Notes: generated by a model from the sequence alone, not told the origin. A stretch of 64,000 bases of DNA from Flavobacterium seoulense (GCF_000695795.1 NZ_JNCA01000003.1:79962-143961); one strand, 5' to 3'. Counted from the stretch's first letter, positions 1 to 10,201 are shown. Numbers and translations are program-made.

Positions 1-518
1 AGATACAAAAGATAATCTGTATTCTTATTACGAACAATGCCTGATTTGGTTCGAATGCGCTCCCTGATATGGGTAAAAAAGTCACTTCTTTTTTCCTGAA
101 AAGAAATCAAAACACCGTCTTTTAGCAAAAACGAAATTTGCTCAACACTGATATTATCTGAATTTTCGGCAGGCAGAATGGATTTTATATTAAAAAATAA
201 ACTTGCAGGTGTTTCTTCAAGTTTGGTTCTTCTCGTAGTATTTAAAATATCCGAAAGCAAAAAAGCATCAATACCAAAGTAAGCTCCAATTCCCTCAACT
301 ATTTCAATATCGTTTAAACCATGAAGATTGAGCCAGTTATTCTTAGTCAAATCTATACTTTCGTCTAAATCAGAAAGGTTAATATTGGGATTCTCAGATA
401 AAAAAGTGCTGTCATAAACAAACAGCTGCATTTCTGAACCCAATTTTTTATGCTTGCCTATATACTCTAACGGATTAGGCTGTACTTTTCTGGCTTTTTT
501 ATATTTTATTTTCCTCAT
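1..518 (-). CDS. corA: CorA family magnesium/cobalt transporter, N-terminal part, cut by window edge
   Basis: This minus-strand reading frame begins at the ATG at 516-518 and runs off the left edge, so only about 172 residues are visible. The start reads MRKIKYKKARKVQP. The motif WLNLHGL near residue 62, a DILNTTRRTKLEE stretch near 90 and an ERIRTKSGIVRN stretch near 152 match the cytoplasmic funnel domain of CorA divalent-cation channels. The two C-terminal membrane helices and the GMN motif would lie outside the window and cannot be checked. A TATTTTTG promoter-like box lies directly before the start codon, which would leave almost no leader. Confidence 0.85.
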   Translation of the reverse strand, partial: MRKIKYKKARKVQPNPLEYIGKHKKLGSEMQLFVYDSTFLSENPNINLSDLDESIDLTKNNWLNLHGLNDIEIVEGIGAYFGIDAFLLSDILNTTRRTKLEETPASLFFNIKSILPAENSDNISVEQISFLLKDGVLISFQEKRSDFFTHIRERIRTKSGIVRNKNTDYLLY

Positions 519-519
519 G

Positions 520-527
520 CAAAAATA
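520..527 (-). promoter_or_regulatory. TAnnTTTG -7 box abutting the corA start
   Basis: The minus strand reads TATTTTTG one base before the corA ATG. This fits the Bacteroidetes -7 consensus, but its position would put the transcript start at or inside the start codon. It could mean a leaderless transcript, a later start codon or a chance match. Confidence 0.35.
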
Positions 528-625
528 ATTGAATAGTAATATTACAAAAAAACTTTGGCATACCGGAACAACTTAACATTTAAAAACAGTTATTTAACGC
601 TACGAAAATTTTCATTTTTGCACAC

Positions 626-658
626 AAAAAAAGGTTCAACTTAGTAAGCTGAACCTTT
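626..658 (-). terminator. Rho-independent terminator of the ABC-F gene
   Basis: A stem AAAGGTTCA (630-638) pairs with TGAACCTTT (650-658) and extends inward by CTT/AAG. On the minus strand it is followed by a run of seven T. It lies just past the stop of the ABC-F gene. Confidence 0.8.
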
Positions 659-684
659 CGTATTTATTGATAATTGTAATTCGA

Positions 685-2313
<1,629 letters not shown>

Positions 2314-2328
2314 TTATAAAATTTGCTG

Positions 2329-2336
2329 CAAAAGTA
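2329..2336 (-). promoter_or_regulatory. TAnnTTTG -7 box of the ABC-F gene
   Basis: The minus strand reads TACTTTTG followed by CAGC, about 25 bp before the ATG at 2304. No good TTTG -33 element is visible at 19 bp. Confidence 0.55.
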
Positions 2337-2537
2337 CAAAAAAATACCTATTTATCAGAATGCTTTCTAAAGTTAGCATTTATCTTATTTTGTAGGAATA
2401 TTTTATTATTTTTGAAAAATATAAAAAACATTTAAAATTATACATAACATTTTAGTTTGATACAAAATAGCTGAAATTATGTATAATAAATTTACTTGTA
2501 CAGACTTAATAATTAAAACTATTAAACATAAATCACA

Positions 2538-2876
2538 ATGAAAACTTTTGAAGATATTGAAAAAGAAGTTAATTTCAGAAAAGAATGGATAGAAAACTAT
2601 AAATTAAAATATCCATCGTACTATCACATAGAAAGTTACATAGCAAAACTTTATGAAGTTATCAAAAATTATAAAGGAAAAACAGAAGATGCACAAAATA
2701 ACTTAGTTATGATTAAACACAAAGCTGACATTCTAAATGCAGATTTAGCGGGAGAACTGAAATCTGATTCTAAAAAAAGATTGGTAAGGTATCGTACTAA
2801 ATGGATTAATTATCACGAAGCAATCGACAATATTCAAAAACAATTTCTTGATATTGTAAAAAAAGATTTATCATAA
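2538..2876 (+). CDS. Hypothetical protein, 112 aa, helical and charged
   Basis: I do not recognise this protein. It starts MKTFEDIEKEVNF, has no signal peptide or membrane segment, and is rich in Lys, Glu, Asn and Tyr with heptad-like spacing, so it is probably a soluble helical protein. It stands alone between the divergent ABC-F gene and a small membrane-protein gene 106 bp downstream on the same strand. No Shine-Dalgarno sequence is visible, which is normal here. The coding call rests on a clean frame with lineage-typical codon use and no competing frame. Confidence 0.6.
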   Translation: MKTFEDIEKEVNFRKEWIENYKLKYPSYYHIESYIAKLYEVIKNYKGKTEDAQNNLVMIKHKADILNADLAGELKSDSKKRLVRYRTKWINYHEAIDNIQKQFLDIVKKDLS

Positions 2877-2982
2877 GCACCACTACAACAGACATTTTAC
2901 ATCTTACATAAGGTAATCAAGTAAGTTTCATAAATTAACATAAGATTAAAAACAATTCTTGAAAAACTAAAAAACTATTGTT

Positions 2983-3393
2983 ATGATAATTATTTTAAAA
3001 ACAGTTATTGCTCTAATAACTCTAACATTTGTTGGAATTAATTTATTAAGTTTTATTTTCCGCTCACTAAATATCATTATGAGTTTACCAGCATCCAAAA
3101 GTTCTGGTGTAAACAAAATGATAAAACAATCACTTTATCTAGAAACCGTGTTTTTCATATTTTCAATTATTCTTGCAGTAGGATATTTTTATGCAATTAA
3201 TCATTTCTACAATATTCTATTAGTAATTGCAGCCGCATTAATTATGATCTCTAGACTCCCTGATCTTTTGAGTGAAATAAAAACTGGAGAAAAAACCACT
3301 AAAAAAAACATGAAACAAAGACCAATTGATATAATTTTCAATATTCTTTTTTTTATTGCAATACCAATTATATGGTATTCATTCAAATATTAA
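2983..3393 (+). CDS. Small integral membrane protein, 136 aa, function unknown
   Basis: The protein has about four hydrophobic segments: near residues 2-27, 49-70, 75-92 and 113-134. A Lys-rich stretch (TGEKTTKKNMKQR) before the last segment is probably cytoplasmic. I recognise no family. The gene follows the 112-aa hypothetical gene on the same strand and ends before a long gap. A hairpin TGCGAAAA/TTTTCGCA at 3422-3446 lies 29 bp past the stop and may end the transcript, though it lacks a T run. Confidence 0.65.
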   Translation: MIIILKTVIALITLTFVGINLLSFIFRSLNIIMSLPASKSSGVNKMIKQSLYLETVFFIFSIILAVGYFYAINHFYNILLVIAAALIMISRLPDLLSEIKTGEKTTKKNMKQRPIDIIFNILFFIAIPIIWYSFKY

Positions 3394-3421
3394 TATACTT
3401 AACAACTTTCAAAATCAATAG

Positions 3422-3446
3422 TGCGAAAATACTTTTTGTTTTCGCA
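3422..3446 (+). terminator. Hairpin after the 136-aa membrane gene
   Basis: TGCGAAAA (3422-3429) pairs with TTTTCGCA (3439-3446). There is no T tract after it, so its role as terminator is uncertain. Confidence 0.4.
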
Positions 3447-3548
3447 ACAATCAGCAACTTTACCGAGTTACTTGAGAGATTGCTTCCCCAGATAGCACGG
3501 AAATTCTTTCCGTGCCCACAACAATAAGCAACTTTGTCTATTTACTTA
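3445..3548. repeat. Intergenic repeat cluster in the 3394-3824 gap
   Basis: The gap 3394-3824 holds no gene. Segment 3486-3528 contains a perfect inverted repeat CACGGAAA-TTC-TTTCCGTG, and the whole 43-bp segment recurs at 29701-29743 with 37 of 43 bases identical by eye. It is flanked by a diverged direct repeat starting CAACAAT at 3445 and 3519 (74-bp period). The rest of the gap is AT-rich and holds the promoter of the downstream transporter. Confidence 0.6.
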
Positions 3549-3745
3549 ATGAAACTCCTCATCAGTCGGAATTAGAATACTATCAACTATTGTAAATTTT
3601 ATCTTTTTTATACTTCAAATTAAAAAGGAAAGAAAAAACTTAAATGTTTTTAAAAAAATATATGGACAAATTAATCAATATAAATACATTTATATCAATA
3701 AAAGCCTATTAATGGCTAAAAACCATGAATTCTAAATTGTGTTGT

Positions 3746-3776
3746 TTTGTGTAAAAAAAATTAAGAAATACTTTTA
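3746..3776 (+). promoter_or_regulatory. Promoter of the sugar transporter gene
   Basis: TTTG at 3746-3749, 19 bp spacer, then TACTTTTA at 3769-3776. The spacing is exactly that of Bacteroidetes primary-sigma promoters and the -7 box differs from consensus only in its last base. Confidence 0.5.
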
Positions 3777-3824
3777 CATAGCTGCTATTAAAAACAGATA
3801 ACCAAACATTACAACTAAATAATT

Positions 3825-5294
3825 ATGAATTCCGAAAACCTACAAACCAAATGGGGACAATTTATTTCTCTGGTAACTGTATTCTTTTTTTGGGGTTTTG
3901 TTGGGTCAGCCAATGATATCCTGATTCCTGTATTCAAAAAAGTATTTACACTATCGCAGGTACAATCACAATTAGTAGCCTGGGCATTTTATGCGGCTTA
4001 TTTTGTGGGTTCGATGATCTTTTTTCTTGTGTCATTAAAATCTGATGTTTTACAAAAATTTGGTTACAAGAAAACATTAGCTGCCGGTTTAACTCTTTCT
4101 GCTCTTGGATCGTTTTTATTTGTTCCAGCCGCTACAATGGAAAGTTTTCCTTTCTTTCTAACTGCATTATTTACGGTAGGGTTGGGATTTTCGATTCAGC
4201 AAATTGTAGCCAATCCGCTAGCAATTAAAATGGGAAGTCCGGCAACCGGAGCACATCGACTGACTCTGGCGGGTGGTGTTAATTCATTCGGAACTACTAT
4301 TGGTGCTATTTTGCTCGGAATCGCATTATTCGGAATGGGAAATAATAAAAAAACAGCGCTTTCGCTTGAAGACATTAAGTTTCCTTTTATCATTTTAGGA
4401 ACCGCCTTTATTGTCGTAGCACTTTTTATGTTGTTTTCAAAAATCGAAGATCCTGCAAAAGAAGAAGAGATAAAAATCGAAGCAGGAAATAAAAAATTCG
4501 CTATCAAAGATTATCCACAATTGTATCTCGGAATGATTGCGATTTTCATCTATGTTGGAACCGAAGTTACAATAATAAGTAATCTTCCTGCCTTATTAAA
4601 AACTGCAGAATTTGGAAATATTCTTGAAGAAGCCATTCCGCCATTTATTGCTTTGTATTGGGGAAGTTTAATGATAGGCCGCTGGAATGGAGGCGTAAAC
4701 GTATTTAATACTTCAAAAGCGACTAATTTACTGCTTAAATTCATAGTTCCTGCTGTTGGTTTTGGAGTAATTATCGCTACAAATATTTTCGCAGAACACG
4801 ATGTTGATGCTTTTTATATTTACCCTATTTGGATACTATTCTTTATTCTCATTAGTTTCATTGGAGGAAAAAATGCCGGAAAAACATTGATGCTTTTTGG
4901 CGTTTCAGGATTAGCAATGATGTTAATAGGTTTAGTTTATCCTGACAGAGAAATTGCAAAATTCTTTTTTATCTCCGGAGGTTTATTTTTATCTATTATG
5001 TGGCCGTCAATATTCGATTTGGCGATTGCCGGATTAGGAAAAAACACAGGAAAAGCTTCTTCGTTTCTGATTATGATGATCCTGGGTGGCGGAGTAATTC
5101 CGTTGATTCAAGGAGGAATTTGTGATTTTGATTTAAGTAATCCCGAAGGAATCATGGGAATCTCATGGACTCACTTCTCGTACATTATACCACTTTTAGG
5201 TTTCGCTTATTTGGCTTTTTATGGTTTTTACTGTCCAAAAATCTTAAAAAAGCAAGGCATTTTTCATATCGAATCCGAAGGTGGAGCTCATTAA
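3825..5294 (+). CDS. FHS-family sugar:H+ symporter of the major facilitator superfamily (FucP/GluP-like)
   Basis: This 489-residue inner-membrane protein shows about twelve hydrophobic segments. The N-terminus (VFFFWGFVGSANDILIPVFK) and the PTGAHRLTLAGGVNSFGTT region near residue 140 are typical of the fucose/glucose/galactose permease branch, whose known members import sugars with protons. A longer loop after the sixth segment carries Lys/Glu-rich sequence (DPAKEEEIKIEAGNKK). The substrate cannot be read from sequence and no sugar-catabolic gene is adjacent. A TTTG-19-TACTTTTA promoter lies upstream and a strong terminator follows the stop by about 25 bp, so the gene seems monocistronic. Confidence 0.88.
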   Translation: MNSENLQTKWGQFISLVTVFFFWGFVGSANDILIPVFKKVFTLSQVQSQLVAWAFYAAYFVGSMIFFLVSLKSDVLQKFGYKKTLAAGLTLSALGSFLFVPAATMESFPFFLTALFTVGLGFSIQQIVANPLAIKMGSPATGAHRLTLAGGVNSFGTTIGAILLGIALFGMGNNKKTALSLEDIKFPFIILGTAFIVVALFMLFSKIEDPAKEEEIKIEAGNKKFAIKDYPQLYLGMIAIFIYVGTEVTIISNLPALLKTAEFGNILEEAIPPFIALYWGSLMIGRWNGGVNVFNTSKATNLLLKFIVPAVGFGVIIATNIFAEHDVDAFYIYPIWILFFILISFIGGKNAGKTLMLFGVSGLAMMLIGLVYPDREIAKFFFISGGLFLSIMWPSIFDLAIAGLGKNTGKASSFLIMMILGGGVIPLIQGGICDFDLSNPEGIMGISWTHFSYIIPLLGFAYLAFYGFYCPKILKKQGIFHIESEGGAH

Positions 5295-5318
5295 AACCAG
5301 AATTATTTAAACTACCCG

Positions 5319-5344
5319 GCCATCATTTTTTGATGGCTTTTTTT
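5319..5344 (+). terminator. Rho-independent terminator of the sugar transporter
   Basis: GCCATCA (5319-5325) pairs with TGATGGC (5331-5337) and is followed by a run of seven T. Confidence 0.8.
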
Positions 5345-5405
5345 ATTCTCAAAATTAGCCCTGATTTAAAATATAATTATTCTAAAAAAATTAATTTTTA
5401 AAAAA

Positions 5406-5413
5406 TATATTTG
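5406..5413 (+). promoter_or_regulatory. TAnnTTTG -7 box of the broken lipoprotein gene
   Basis: TATATTTG lies 15 bp before the ATG at 5429, a perfect match to the -7 consensus. The -33 element is unclear. Confidence 0.55.
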
Positions 5414-5428
5414 CTCAAAATTTTGACA

Positions 5429-6606
5429 ATGAAAAAACTATTACCCTTACTCTCTATACTTTTATTTATTACATCTTGTGGTGTTAAGCAAACAAGGAAT
5501 TTGCTGACTTCAGGAAACTATAATGAAGCCATTGAAAACGCTGTTTCTAATTTGCGTTCGAATAAAGATAAAAAAGGAAATCAGGATTATGTTTATTTAC
5601 TTGAAGAAGCTTTTTTTAAAGCCAAAGAAAGAGATTTAAACAGTTTGAATTTACTGGAACAGGATAAAATCCGGCGAACTTAGAGAAAATATTCAATACC
5701 TATGTTTTATTAGACAATCGTCAGGAAAAAATAAAACCTTTGTTGCCTTTAAAATTGCTCAAAGAAGGCAAAAATGCCAAATTCACTTTCGATAATTACA
5801 ACAAACAAATTGTGGAGAGCAAAAATGCTTTGTCTAAATATTTATATGACAATAGTAAAGCTTTATTAAAATCATCCAACAAAGTGGATTTTAGAAAAGC
5901 ATACGACGATTTAGAGTATTTAAACCAAATTAACCCTAATTACCTAAATACTTTACAACTTCAGGAAGAAGCTTTATTAAAAGGCAAAAATTATATTAGT
6001 GTATTGTTGCGCAATCAGACTAATATGGTGATTCCGGTGATTTTACAAAATGATTTACTGGATTTTAATACTTTAGGAATGAATGATAAATGGACTGCTT
6101 ATCATAGTAATTCTCAAAAAGGAATTAAATACGATTACCAAATCACGGTTAATTTTAGAGAAATCAACATTACGCCTGAGCAAATAAAAGAGAAGGAATT
6201 TGTAAAAGAAAAAATAATCAAAGACGGATTAAAAGACCTTTTAGACAAAAACGGCAAACCGGTAAAAGACAGCCTTGGAAAAGTAATTAAAGTCGATAAT
6301 CTAAAAACGATTACTATTCGAATTAACGAATTTAATCAGTTTAAAGCATGCCAAATCAATGCTACAGTTGATTATACAGATTTAAAAACCAAACAATTAT
6401 TACATTCCTTTCCGTTGAGTACAGAATCTGTTTTTAAAAACGATTACGCTACTTATAAAGGAAACAAAAGAGCGACTGAAGATGCTTATTATTCTTATTT
6501 TAATCGAAAATTAGTTCCGTTTCCTAACAACGAACAAATGATTTACAATACTGGTGAAGATTTAAAAAATCAGTTTAAAGCAATTGTAAGCCGAAATAAA
6601 TTCTAA
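5429..6606 (+). pseudogene. Lipoprotein gene split by a one-base frameshift
   Basis: The first frame (5429-5683) begins with a lipoprotein signal peptide, MKKLLPLLSILLFITSC, with a plausible lipobox Cys. It ends early after QDKIRRT. The second frame takes over near 5675 and continues to 6606. Read with one extra A in the AAAA run of GATAAAATCC (about 5666-5675), the frames join as QDKNPANLEKIFNTY, which reads like natural sequence. The joined protein would be about 390 residues, with a helical N-terminal part (LLTSGNYNEAIENAVSNL) that looks TPR-like and a long C-terminal domain I do not recognise. The lesion is a homopolymer indel, so it is either a real inactivating mutation, phase variation or a sequencing error. 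It may be anchored in the outer membrane facing the periplasm. Confidence 0.8.
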
Positions 6607-6735
6607 ATCGGATAGTTTTTTTCGACCAAATACAACACAATTGACTGAATTACAATAAATTGTCAAAAATTTAAAAATGTTAAAATAAATTATAAAACGA
6701 TGTCCAGTTTGAAAAATATATGTACTTTTGCACCA
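6607..6735 (+). promoter_or_regulatory. Upstream region of the arg cluster with distal promoter
   Basis: This AT-rich gap holds a -7 box TACTTTTG at 6723-6730, six bases before a small open frame at 6736. A TTTG at 6708-6711 is only 11 bp away, too close for the usual 19-bp spacing, so the -33 element is unclear. Confidence 0.45.
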
Positions 6736-6819
6736 ATGAATTATAAAAGTGTACATATTACCTCAATGTCACGGATAGACGAGCCAGTTACTTCGCCCGA
6801 AGTACGGATACTTGTATAG
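6736..6819 (+). CDS. Candidate 27-aa leader peptide before the arginine cluster
   Basis: An ATG six bases after a TACTTTTG box opens a 27-codon frame beginning MNYKSVHITSM and ending VRILV. It has two arginine codons, both CGG, a codon that looks uncommon in the neighbouring genes. Two small hairpins overlap its second half: TACTTC/GAAGTA (6789-6804) and GATAC/GTATC (6807-6823), the latter spanning the stop codon. This layout resembles a leader-peptide attenuator, but there is no run of Arg codons and no T-tract terminator right after it. The opposite strand is also open here. Treat it as a hypothesis. Confidence 0.25.
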   Translation: MNYKSVHITSMSRIDEPVTSPEVRILV

Positions 6820-7054
6820 TATCTAAAAATGCCTTTGGTCTTATCACATTCATTATTTTTTATTAGCATCACATTGAAATTACAGCCGTTATCCGTTGGG
6901 TTAACCCATCCTGAAAACAAAATTTTATTCATTTTATATTCCTACATTCTTTCTTGTTGGGTTTATTATGTTAATTTTGCAGTCAATTTCAAAAAAGGTT
7001 CAATAGTAAAATATAATCATTTAACATTTTTTAACCCAAAATTCATCTTTTGAA
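6820..7054 (+). promoter_or_regulatory. Proximal promoter and leader of the arginine cluster
   Basis: No convincing gene is visible here. There is a perfect 12-bp palindrome TGGGTTAACCCA at 6897-6908. A -7 box TAATTTTG lies at 6972-6979, with TTG at 6954-6956 as a poor -33 match (15-bp spacing). This could be the main promoter of the GNAT gene at 7055, with a leader of about 70 bases. Confidence 0.45.
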
Positions 7055-7672
7055 ATGAATATCTCTATTGTTATAGCTCAGGAAGAACATTTTAAGTATG
7101 CGCAAATTATTTGTGATACTATAGAAACGTCTGCCAAATTGAGAGGAACCGGAATAGCAAAAAGAACTCCTGAATATGTCCAGAAAAAAATGGCAAACAG
7201 AGATGCTGTTATTGCTTTGGATAAAAAAGGTGAATTTGCTGGTTTCTGCTATATCGAAAGTTGGCAACACGGTCAGTTTGTTGCTCACTCCGGATTAATT
7301 GTACATCCTGATTTTAGAAATCTGGGATTGGCAAAAAAAATCAAGAGTTTTGTATTTGATTATTCCTTAAAGAAATATCCGGGTGCTAAAGTATTCGGAA
7401 TCACAACAGGTTTAGCGGTTATGAAAATTAATTCGGAGTTAGGATACAAACCGGTTCCTTTTTCTGAATTAACGAGTGATCCTACATTTTGGTCAGGCTG
7501 TAAAACCTGTACTAATTTTGAAATATTAAAAAGTAAAGATTATAAAATGTGTCTTTGCACAGGAATGTTATACGATCCGGCAGAAAAGCCAAAAGATCCG
7601 CCAAAACATCCTTTTAATGTCAGAATCTGGAACAGATTAAAAAAGATTAAACAAGCATTGTTTTTAGAATAA
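7055..7672 (+). CDS. GNAT acyltransferase, candidate first enzyme of the arg pathway
   Basis: This 205-residue protein has a GNAT fold: an N-terminal strand-helix region, then VHPDFRNLGLAKKI (83-96) carrying the acyl-CoA pyrophosphate loop (R88, G91, A93). It heads the arginine cluster 87 bp before argG. No classical argA or argJ is present in the cluster, so it is a good candidate for N-acetyl- or N-succinyl-glutamate synthase; this is inference from position. The C-terminal part carries C149-x2-C152 and C166-x-C168, which might bind a metal, and then a Pro/Lys-rich tail. An alternative is an unrelated acetyltransferase that happens to be co-transcribed. Confidence 0.75.
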   Translation: MNISIVIAQEEHFKYAQIICDTIETSAKLRGTGIAKRTPEYVQKKMANRDAVIALDKKGEFAGFCYIESWQHGQFVAHSGLIVHPDFRNLGLAKKIKSFVFDYSLKKYPGAKVFGITTGLAVMKINSELGYKPVPFSELTSDPTFWSGCKTCTNFEILKSKDYKMCLCTGMLYDPAEKPKDPPKHPFNVRIWNRLKKIKQALFLE

Positions 7673-7759
7673 GTAAAACGAATAAAATAAATTTATATAT
7701 AATCAGCTAAATACGAAGCCTATAAAATAGATTAGTAAATAGCCCATAGATCAAGAAAA

Positions 7760-8953
7760 ATGAAAAAAGTTGTATTAGCTTATAGTGGAGGTCTAGATAC
7801 CTCATATTGCCTTAAATATTTAAAAAATGAAAAAGGATATGAAGTTCACACCGTATTAATTAATACAGGAGGTTTTGATGATGCCGAATTAAAAGCTATC
7901 GAAGACAGAGCTTATGAGTTAGGAAGTGCAAAGCACGCTAACCTTACTATCTTAGATAAATATTATGATAAAGCGATCAAATACCTTATTTACGGTAATG
8001 TTTTAAAAAACAATACTTATCCGTTATCAGTAAGTGCTGAACGTGTTTTTCAGGCAATCGAAGCTATTAAATATGCTAAATCTGTTGGCGCTACTGCTAT
8101 TGCTCACGGAAGTACTGGTGCCGGAAATGACCAGATTCGTTTTGATTTAATTTTCCAAACTATTGCTCCAGAAATTGAAATCATCACTCCTATCCGTGAT
8201 TTAAAATTATCAAGACAGGAAGAAGTTGATTATTTAATTAAAAACGGAGTACACTATTCTTGGGAAAAAGCACAATATTCTATCAATAAAGGACTTTGGG
8301 GAACTTCTGTTGGAGGAAAAGAAACTTTAACTTCTCACCAAAGTTTGCCTAGCGAAGCATATCCTTCTCAATTACAAAAAGAGGGTGAAGAAAAAGTAAC
8401 ATTGGAATTCAAAAAAGGAGAATTAGTAGCTGTAAACGGTGTAGCTGACAAACCTTCAAACAATATTGTTGCACTTGAAAAATTAGCCAGTGCTTATGCA
8501 ATTGGTAGAGATACTCACGTAGGTGATACGATTATCGGAATTAAAGGAAGAGTTGGTTTTGAGGCTGCTGCTCCATTAATTATCATCAAAGCACATCATT
8601 TATTAGAGAAACACACTCTAGGAAAATGGCAACAATACTGGAAAGAACAACTAGGAAACTGGTACGGAATGTTATTTCACGAAGGTCAGTTTTTAGATCC
8701 TGTAATGCGTAACATAGAAGCTTTCCTTGAAGATACTCAAAAAACAGTAAACGGAAAAGTTTTTGTTTCATTGAAACCGTATCATTTTTCATTAGACGGA
8801 ATCGAATCAGAAAATGATTTAATGAACACTGGTTTTGGTCAATACGGAGAAATGAACAATGCCTGGACATCAGACGATGCTAAAGGATTTATCAAAATCT
8901 TAGGTAATGCTCAAAACATTTTCTCTTCAGTAAATAAAGAGACTTACGAATAA
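7760..8953 (+). CDS. argG: Argininosuccinate synthase
   Basis: ArgG joins citrulline and aspartate with ATP to make argininosuccinate in the cytoplasm. The 397-residue protein has the PP-loop SGGLDTS at residues 9-15, the HGSTGAGNDQIRFD stretch near 117-130 and the SINKGLWGTSVGG motif near 175, all typical of the family, and its length is normal. It is the second gene of the cluster. The 186-bp gap to argC holds two inverted repeats. Confidence 0.97.
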   Translation: MKKVVLAYSGGLDTSYCLKYLKNEKGYEVHTVLINTGGFDDAELKAIEDRAYELGSAKHANLTILDKYYDKAIKYLIYGNVLKNNTYPLSVSAERVFQAIEAIKYAKSVGATAIAHGSTGAGNDQIRFDLIFQTIAPEIEIITPIRDLKLSRQEEVDYLIKNGVHYSWEKAQYSINKGLWGTSVGGKETLTSHQSLPSEAYPSQLQKEGEEKVTLEFKKGELVAVNGVADKPSNNIVALEKLASAYAIGRDTHVGDTIIGIKGRVGFEAAAPLIIIKAHHLLEKHTLGKWQQYWKEQLGNWYGMLFHEGQFLDPVMRNIEAFLEDTQKTVNGKVFVSLKPYHFSLDGIESENDLMNTGFGQYGEMNNAWTSDDAKGFIKILGNAQNIFSSVNKETYE

Positions 8954-8960
8954 GGGGTTT

Positions 8961-8990
8961 TACCGCAAAGTTTGCTAAGAAGGCACAAAG
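8961..8990. repeat. CCGCAAAG-type dispersed repeat, argG-argC gap
   Basis: The sequence ACCGCAAAGTTTGC followed by AAGGCACAAAG resembles segments at 11352, 16561 and 42524 in this window. It lies just after the argG stop. Confidence 0.4.
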
Positions 8991-9032
8991 AATATAAAGC
9001 TTTGAACACTTAGTAATTAAAAATAGTAATAA

Positions 9033-9123
9033 AACCATTAAGAAATTAAGAAATATTTAGTCAAAAAAACCTTGAGACTTAACTTCTTAATGGTTCATTT
9101 AATTCGAACTGACTTGTTCAGTT
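9033..9123 (+). other. Hairpins between argG and argC
   Basis: An 18-bp arm at 9033-9050 (AACCATTAAGAA...) pairs with 9078-9095 at 17 of 18 positions. A smaller hairpin AACTGA/TCAGTT follows at about 9107-9123. There is no T tract after the large stem, so a role in mRNA stability or processing is more likely than termination. Confidence 0.55.
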
Positions 9124-9139
9124 AAAAAAATAAATAACT

Positions 9140-10117
9140 ATGATTAATGTTGGAATAATAGGCGGTTCAGGATATACAGCAGGAGAATTAATTAGAATCC
9201 TGATGTTTCACCCTAACGCCAAATTAGATTTTGTTTACAGTACTACAAATGCAGGAAAACCGCTTTCAATAGCGCATCAGGATTTGATGGGTGATATCGA
9301 AATGAATTTCACTGATACTGTAAATCCGAATGTTGATGTACTTTTTCTGTGTTTAGGACACGGAAAATCAATTTCGTTCTTAGAAAACAATAAATTCTCA
9401 GATAGCACAAAAATCATCGATTTAGGAAATGATTTCCGTTTAACAAAAGATAAGGATTTCGACGGAAAATCATTTGTTTACGGATTACCTGAACTAAACA
9501 AAACCGACATTAAAAAAGCAAATTATATTGCAAATCCGGGTTGTTTTGCAACTGCTATCCAATTGGCATTATTACCATTGGCTGCTGATGGTTTGTTGAG
9601 TGAAGATGTACACATCAACGCAACAACAGGAAGTACTGGTGCCGGAGTTGGTTTAGCTGCTACTTCGCATTTTAGCTGGAGAAACAACAATTTTTCGCAT
9701 TATAAAGCTTTCGAACACCAACATTTGGGCGAAATCAACCAAAGCTTGAAACAATTACAAGCAGATTATTCAGATGAATTGATTTTTGTACCTAACAGAG
9801 GAGATTTCCCAAGAGGAATTTTTGCCACTTTATATACAAAATCAGAAGAAAGTTTAGAAGATTTGGTTGCTAAATACGAAGCTTTTTATGCCGACCAACC
9901 ATTTGTAACCGTTACTACCACTAACATCAACATGAAACAGGTAGTACAAACAAACAAATGTATTATTAGTTTATTGAAAAAAGGAAACCGGGTTTTAATA
10001 ACTTCAACTATTGATAACTTATTAAAAGGTGCCTCTGGTCAGGCCGTTCAAAATATGAATTTGATGTTTGGATTGGAAGAGACTACAGGATTACACCTAA
10101 AACCTTGTGGATTCTAA
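9140..10117 (+). CDS. argC: N-acetyl-(or N-succinyl-)gamma-glutamyl-phosphate reductase
   Basis: ArgC reduces the N-blocked glutamyl phosphate to the semialdehyde with NADPH. The 325-residue protein starts with the nucleotide-binding motif IGGSGYTAGEL (7-17) and has the catalytic Cys135 in NPGCFATA, followed by TTGSTGAG. Length and motifs are those of the family. Whether the blocking group is acetyl or succinyl depends on the pathway; the argF' specificity residue suggests succinyl. Confidence 0.95.
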   Translation: MINVGIIGGSGYTAGELIRILMFHPNAKLDFVYSTTNAGKPLSIAHQDLMGDIEMNFTDTVNPNVDVLFLCLGHGKSISFLENNKFSDSTKIIDLGNDFRLTKDKDFDGKSFVYGLPELNKTDIKKANYIANPGCFATAIQLALLPLAADGLLSEDVHINATTGSTGAGVGLAATSHFSWRNNNFSHYKAFEHQHLGEINQSLKQLQADYSDELIFVPNRGDFPRGIFATLYTKSEESLEDLVAKYEAFYADQPFVTVTTTNINMKQVVQTNKCIISLLKKGNRVLITSTIDNLLKGASGQAVQNMNLMFGLEETTGLHLKPCGF

Positions 10118-10201
10118 TTAAAAGTTATGAGTTATAAGTGAAGCGTTATTAATCGTTCGAAACTTTTAACTCCTAACCCTTAACATTTAACTTTAAACAA
10201 A
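10118..10201 (+). other. Inverted repeat between argC and argD
   Basis: TTAAAAGTT (10118-10126) pairs with AACTTTTAA (10161-10169). The gap otherwise consists of short repeats of TTAAC and GTTAT type. Confidence 0.45.

Noticed and set aside
6741..6932. A 63-codon minus-strand frame in the arg leader
   Set aside because: It shows no recognisable domain, lies in the probable regulatory leader and has no promoter on that strand.
6829..7053. A 74-codon frame just before the GNAT gene
   Set aside because: It spans the promoter box at 6972 and codes for an implausible Phe/Leu/Tyr-rich string from AT-rich leader DNA.
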